Below are positions 60,994-64,000 of a stretch of DNA of 64,000 nucleotides, in pieces. The notes beneath the pieces were generated by a model. That model searched no databases. It was not told the DNA's origin and saw nothing but the letters and a program-made list of their open reading frames with translations. Location of the stretch: NCBI GenBank assembly GCA_040767925.1, contig JAXGNN010000002.1, positions 1 to 64,000 of the forward strand. The letters run 5' to 3'. Each line of letters begins with the position of its first letter. The first letter of the stretch is position 1. Made by a program: the position numbers and the translations under genes. The DNA is from Phil1 sp040767925. GTDB lineage: Bacteria > Bacillota > Clostridia > Christensenellales > CAG-138.

Positions 60994-61566
60994 TTACGAA
61001 TCCTTCCCGAGCGCCTTGCGCACGGCCTCGCGGAAATCGTTCATATCTTTATCGTGGAAGCGCCACCAGTGCTCGGGGTCGTGGTGCGCGCTCGCCGTGC
61101 CGCGCCGCCAGCCCTCGTCGTGGCTGACGATCTCCTCGACGGCGATGGTCGGGTATTCGCGCATGAGCATCACGCAAAGCTCCACCGCGTCATGGAAGAG
61201 CTTGTCAAAATAAGGCTGATAGAACGCAACGTCATAATCGACGATATCGAAATCCGCGGCGTATTTGACGCCCGCCGGCTCGCAGATCTCGATGCCGATA
61301 TGGTCGTTGTTGTCGCTTCCGCCGGCGTGCCATGCCCTGTGGTCCCAGGGAAGGTACTGCATGACGACCTCGTCGTCCATGAACGCGTGCACGCAGACCT
61401 CGCGCCCGCCCTGCTCGCTCGCGGGCTTGTTCCAGCGCTCGTACCACATGGGCGCGCGGACGCCGGGCTCCGCCGTGCTGTGGATGGTGATGCCGCGCGG
61501 GGTGATGGTGCGTCCTGCCTTGAAGCAATCGTTCTCGGTCATGATTTGGGTGATGATTTTAAGCAT
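60994..61566 (-). CDS. N-acetylmuramoyl-L-alanine amidase, XlyA-like
   Basis: 190 residues. Amidase_2 fold: zinc His in GITIHSTAEPG near 26, AFMDDEVVMQYLPWDHRAWH near 62-80 and IGIEICEPAG near 90. The end contains HDEGWRRGTASAHHDPEHWW near 150-168, the pattern found in phage-like amidases of the XlyA/CwlA type. It splits the muramic acid to L-alanine bond. It has no signal peptide and no wall-binding repeat, so release would need another route, or it acts on imported muropeptides with the adjacent dipeptidase. Confidence 0.88.
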   Translation of the reverse strand: MLKIITQIMTENDCFKAGRTITPRGITIHSTAEPGVRAPMWYERWNKPASEQGGREVCVHAFMDDEVVMQYLPWDHRAWHAGGSDNNDHIGIEICEPAGVKYAADFDIVDYDVAFYQPYFDKLFHDAVELCVMLMREYPTIAVEEIVSHDEGWRRGTASAHHDPEHWWRFHDKDMNDFREAVRKALGKDS

Positions 61567-61661
61567 AGATGTTGAACCTCACATAATACTGTTTGAATTA
61601 TACATCATTTTCACGCCAATAAAAAGATGAAAACGCACGGCCGATATGTTAAAATGAGCGC

Positions 61662-62615
61662 ATGATGAAAAACAAAAGACTACAAAGCAATCTGCTTCTG
61701 CTGCTCACGGCAATCATCTGGGGTTCCGCGTTCGTCGCGCAAAGCGTCGCGATGGACAATTTGGGCGCGTTCATGTTCAACGGCGTGCGGTCCTTCGTCG
61801 CGGGGCTCGCGCTGCTGCCCGTCATCTATTTCATGGCGCGCGCAAGGAAGAACCGCGGCGAAAGCGCGCCCGAAGCGCAGCCGGGCAGCACAAAGACGCT
61901 CATCATCGGCGGCGTCATCTGCGGCGCGGTGCTCTCGGTGGCCTCCGCGCTCCAGCAGATCGGCCTTAAGTATACGACGGTCGGCAAGGCGGGCTTTCTG
62001 ACGGCGCTGTACATCATCATCGTGCCGATCGTGGGAATCTTTCTCAAAAAGCGCGCGCATTTCACGCTGTGGATCAGCGTCCTCTTCGCGGTGTTCGGCA
62101 TGTATCTTCTCTGCATCAAGGAAGGGTTCAAAATAGAGCTCGGCGACCTGCTCGAGATCGGCTGCGCCTTCTGCTACTCGGCGCACATACTCGTCATCGA
62201 CCATTTCTCGCCGAAGGTGGACTGCGTCAAGATGAGCTGCATCCAGTTCTTCGTATGCGGCGCGATTTCAACCATAGCCGCGCTGGCGTTCGAGGGTCCC
62301 GCTGCGCCCGCGCTGCTTTTCGCCGCGTGGCTGCCCATCCTCTACTCCGGCGTATTGAGCTCCGGCGTGGGCTACACGCTGCAGATGATCGCGCAGAAGA
62401 ACACCTCGCCCGCCATGGCCTCCCTCCTGATGAGCCTCGAGGCCGTGTTCGCGGCGCTTGCGGGCTGGCTGCTGCTGAGCCAGAAGCTTTCGGCGCGCGA
62501 GCTGATCGGCTGCGCCATCATGTTCGCTGCGATCCTCCTCGCGCAGGCGCCGGACCTCCTCGCGGGCAGGAAGGCGAAGGACGCGCAGGAACCGGAAGAA
62601 ACCTGCTGCGGCTGA
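61662..62615 (+). CDS. EamA/DMT-family transporter
   Basis: 317 residues with ten membrane spans in two EamA repeats. Repeat 1 starts LLLLLTAIIWGSAFVAQSVA and contains LKYTTVGKAGFLTALYIIIV. Repeat 2 starts LLEIGCAFCYSAHILVIDHF and ends NTSPAMASLLMSLEAVFAAL with LIGCAIMFAAILLAQ. The family exports metabolites such as amino acids. Substrate unknown. It is a single-gene unit with a terminator shared with the convergent surface protein gene. Confidence 0.9.
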   Translation: MMKNKRLQSNLLLLLTAIIWGSAFVAQSVAMDNLGAFMFNGVRSFVAGLALLPVIYFMARARKNRGESAPEAQPGSTKTLIIGGVICGAVLSVASALQQIGLKYTTVGKAGFLTALYIIIVPIVGIFLKKRAHFTLWISVLFAVFGMYLLCIKEGFKIELGDLLEIGCAFCYSAHILVIDHFSPKVDCVKMSCIQFFVCGAISTIAALAFEGPAAPALLFAAWLPILYSGVLSSGVGYTLQMIAQKNTSPAMASLLMSLEAVFAALAGWLLLSQKLSARELIGCAIMFAAILLAQAPDLLAGRKAKDAQEPEETCCG

Positions 62616-62657
62616 GCCGGATTATTTCCCGCGCAAGTTCAGCCAGACGCATGAAAC

Positions 62658-62685
62658 AAAGCCCCGGCAACGACGCCGGGGCTTT
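62658..62685. terminator. Bidirectional terminator
   Basis: AAAGCCCCGGC (62658-62668) pairs with GCCGGGGCTTT (62675-62685), lying between the convergent DMT gene and surface protein gene. Confidence 0.85.
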
Positions 62686-62699
62686 CGCGCGTGATCGCT

Positions 62700-64000
62700 T
62701 TATTTCTTCCTGCGCCGGAGGACGAACAGGAGCAACAGCACGCCCGCGGCAAGCAACAGCCAGGCGAAGGTGAACTCCGCGCCGCCCGTCTGCGGCAAGC
62801 CCGCCATGGGCAGCACCACCGCTATGGGCGAAACGAAGCGATCCACCTCGATCGTGACCTTGCCGTCCCTCACGACGCAGGCGACATAGACCGTTTCGCC
62901 CTTGTCGTTCTCGTAGAGCACGTATACGGTCCTTCCCTCGTACTTGCGATCGACCGGGATGGAGATCCTGATCTTGCCGCGGTACGGCTCCGCGCCGTAG
63001 GCATAAAGCTCGATGTCGTAGCCCGCGAGGAGCTTGTGCCGCTTGACGGCCGTTTGAATCATGCGGATGAGCTCCGAGTCGCCCTCGAGCTTCATCTCGC
63101 GCACGCGAAGCTCCGTTGCGGCGTGGATCGCGTCGCCCTCGACGGTGACGCCCGTCTTCTCATCGACGAGCACGCGGTGGTAATAATGCGCGCTGTCGTC
63201 CTCGGCAAGCGTGCGGATATAGACCCTGCCGTAGGCGGAGGTCGCCTCCACCTTGCCCGTGATCCGTACGACGAGGGGATGCGCCTCGCTGCCGATGTCG
63301 CCCTGCGCCGCTACCGTAAGGTTCTTGCCGCGGATGCCTGTGCCCGCAGGGTCCGTGCCGACGGAACCGTCCGCCGCAACGCCGATATTGCCGCCCGCGA
63401 TGCCCTCGATGTTGAGATGCGGAGAGTGGTTGTTGATTGTAATATTCCCACCCTGGATGAGCAGGTTGGCAACGTCCGTATCGACGTCCACGTCGCCCTT
63501 GGCGACGATTTCAAGCCGGTTCGCCATAAGCGTGCCGCCGCTCGTCGCGACATTGCCCGCAGCGCCGATCACAAGCTCGTTTTCGGCTGAGACGTCCCCG
63601 AGCGTGAGGGAGCGGTCGTTGAGGATATACACGTTCCTGCCGGAACCCGTGAAGAAGTCCGCGCTGAGCCGGACGGGATCTGCCTTTTCGCCGACGTCAT
63701 GCCCGCCCAGCGCGGCGAGGCGCACCTCCGGCGCGACGATATCCGAAGTTCCCTCGGGCGCCGCGCCGCGGATGTTCCCGAGCGTTGTAACGCTGACGGC
63801 GCCCTGAGCAACGATGCCGCCGATAACGACGTCCGTTCCGGAGCCGATGTATACGCCGCCCGCGCCGCCGTCGATGGCGAGCGCGCCGCCGACATCCATG
63901 CGAAGCATCATCCCCGCGGCGCCGACGCCGTTGCCCGCGCTGATCGCGAGGTTGCCGCCGGTCGTGATCGCGGGCGCGCCGGATTGCGCCGCCGCGATCA
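62700..64000 (-). CDS. LPQTG-anchored surface protein, C-terminal part (continues past window)
   Basis: The frame is open to position 64000, so the start is outside. The visible 433 residues begin with a repetitive beta-helix-like region rich in G, N, I and D (TTGGNLAISAGNG; GGAGGVYIGSGTDVVIGGIV; GDVDVDTDVANLLIQGGNIT), like filamentous adhesins. A globular part follows (RVLVDEKTGVTVEGDAIHAA; DIELYAYGAEPYRGKIRIS). The end is a classical cell-wall sorting signal: LPQTGGAE, a hydrophobic stretch (FAWLLLAAGVLLLLFVL) and RRRKK. It would be linked to the wall by a housekeeping sortase that is not in this window. Confidence 0.85.
   Translation of the reverse strand, partial: IAAAQSGAPAITTGGNLAISAGNGVGAAGMMLRMDVGGALAIDGGAGGVYIGSGTDVVIGGIVAQGAVSVTTLGNIRGAAPEGTSDIVAPEVRLAALGGHDVGEKADPVRLSADFFTGSGRNVYILNDRSLTLGDVSAENELVIGAAGNVATSGGTLMANRLEIVAKGDVDVDTDVANLLIQGGNITINNHSPHLNIEGIAGGNIGVAADGSVGTDPAGTGIRGKNLTVAAQGDIGSEAHPLVVRITGKVEATSAYGRVYIRTLAEDDSAHYYHRVLVDEKTGVTVEGDAIHAATELRVREMKLEGDSELIRMIQTAVKRHKLLAGYDIELYAYGAEPYRGKIRISIPVDRKYEGRTVYVLYENDKGETVYVACVVRDGKVTIEVDRFVSPIAVVLPMAGLPQTGGAEFTFAWLLLAAGVLLLLFVLRRRKK

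Overview
The window joins two different pieces of DNA. Positions 1 to about 24,700 are a mobile element. Positions about 24,800 to 64,000 are host chromosome. The host looks like a GC-rich member of the Clostridia (Firmicutes/Bacillota). This rests on strong AGGAGG ribosome binding sites, a YacL-type PIN/TRAM protein, CarD, DUF1292, an ECF sigma/anti-sigma pair, an Lsa-like ABC-F protein, sortase signals and a TldD/TldE pair. The genus cannot be told from the sequence alone. The chromosomal part is visibly richer in GC than the element and has many long antisense shadow frames.

Element, left end (1-3,810). This is a scrap heap. A truncated minus-strand operon (end of a type III restriction subunit, a macro-domain protein, a VWA protein cut short) is bounded by short direct repeats of IS21 style on one side and by a fragment of an IS66 transposase on the other. 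An IstB fragment and a complete IS3-family element (2,471-3,807) follow. The IS3 copy interrupts a DUF3991/Toprim gene whose other half is missing, so a deletion followed or accompanied the insertion.

Element, main operon (3,808-24,602, all minus strand, about 20 genes mostly overlapping or a few bases apart). Reading in the direction of transcription: a Cys-rich small gene broken by an amber codon, ParA, a ParB-like protein, a DUF4314-like protein, a second ParB-like protein, an unknown protein, a thioester/CnaB surface adhesin with a sortase motif, an unknown protein, an actin-like ParM with a ParR-like partner, a C5 cytosine DNA methyltransferase, an amidoligase, an 83-residue protein, a gamma-glutamylcyclotransferase-like protein, a 1,591-residue adhesin with eleven CnaB-like repeats, a membrane-anchored PKD-like protein, an LPD28/DUF3846 protein, an S-adenosylmethionine synthetase and the broken Toprim gene. 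This is the maintenance, cell-contact and modification part of a conjugative or plasmid-like element. No integrase, relaxase or type IV secretion gene lies inside the window. Three of the few real intergenic gaps carry similar hairpins.

Junction (24,660-24,960). Two terminators and a complete tRNA-Thr(GGT) with its promoter mark the passage to the chromosome. The tRNA is a plausible integration target, but no att repeat can be shown because the other end is outside the window.

Chromosome. 25.0-28.4 kb: GNAT protein, DUF1292 protein with a Cys-rich tail, aconitase-family hydratase. 28.5-33.9 kb: GT-C mannosyltransferase, M15 peptidase lipoprotein, ECF sigma/anti-sigma pair, DUF1846 protein behind a leader terminator. 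34.0-42.0 kb: DUF1848, ABC-F, ClpB, membrane protein plus XRE regulator, YacL, CarD. 42.1-51.5 kb: TldE/TldD, RarA, MATE exporter, secreted VWA-like protein, PRPP synthetase, dihydrolipoamide dehydrogenase. 51.5-61.6 kb: a heterodimeric ABC exporter, then a peptide-breakdown cluster (M24 aminopeptidase, three M42 peptidases, M19 dipeptidase, muramoyl amidase). 61.6-64.0 kb: a DMT transporter and the end of an LPQTG-anchored surface protein that runs off the window.
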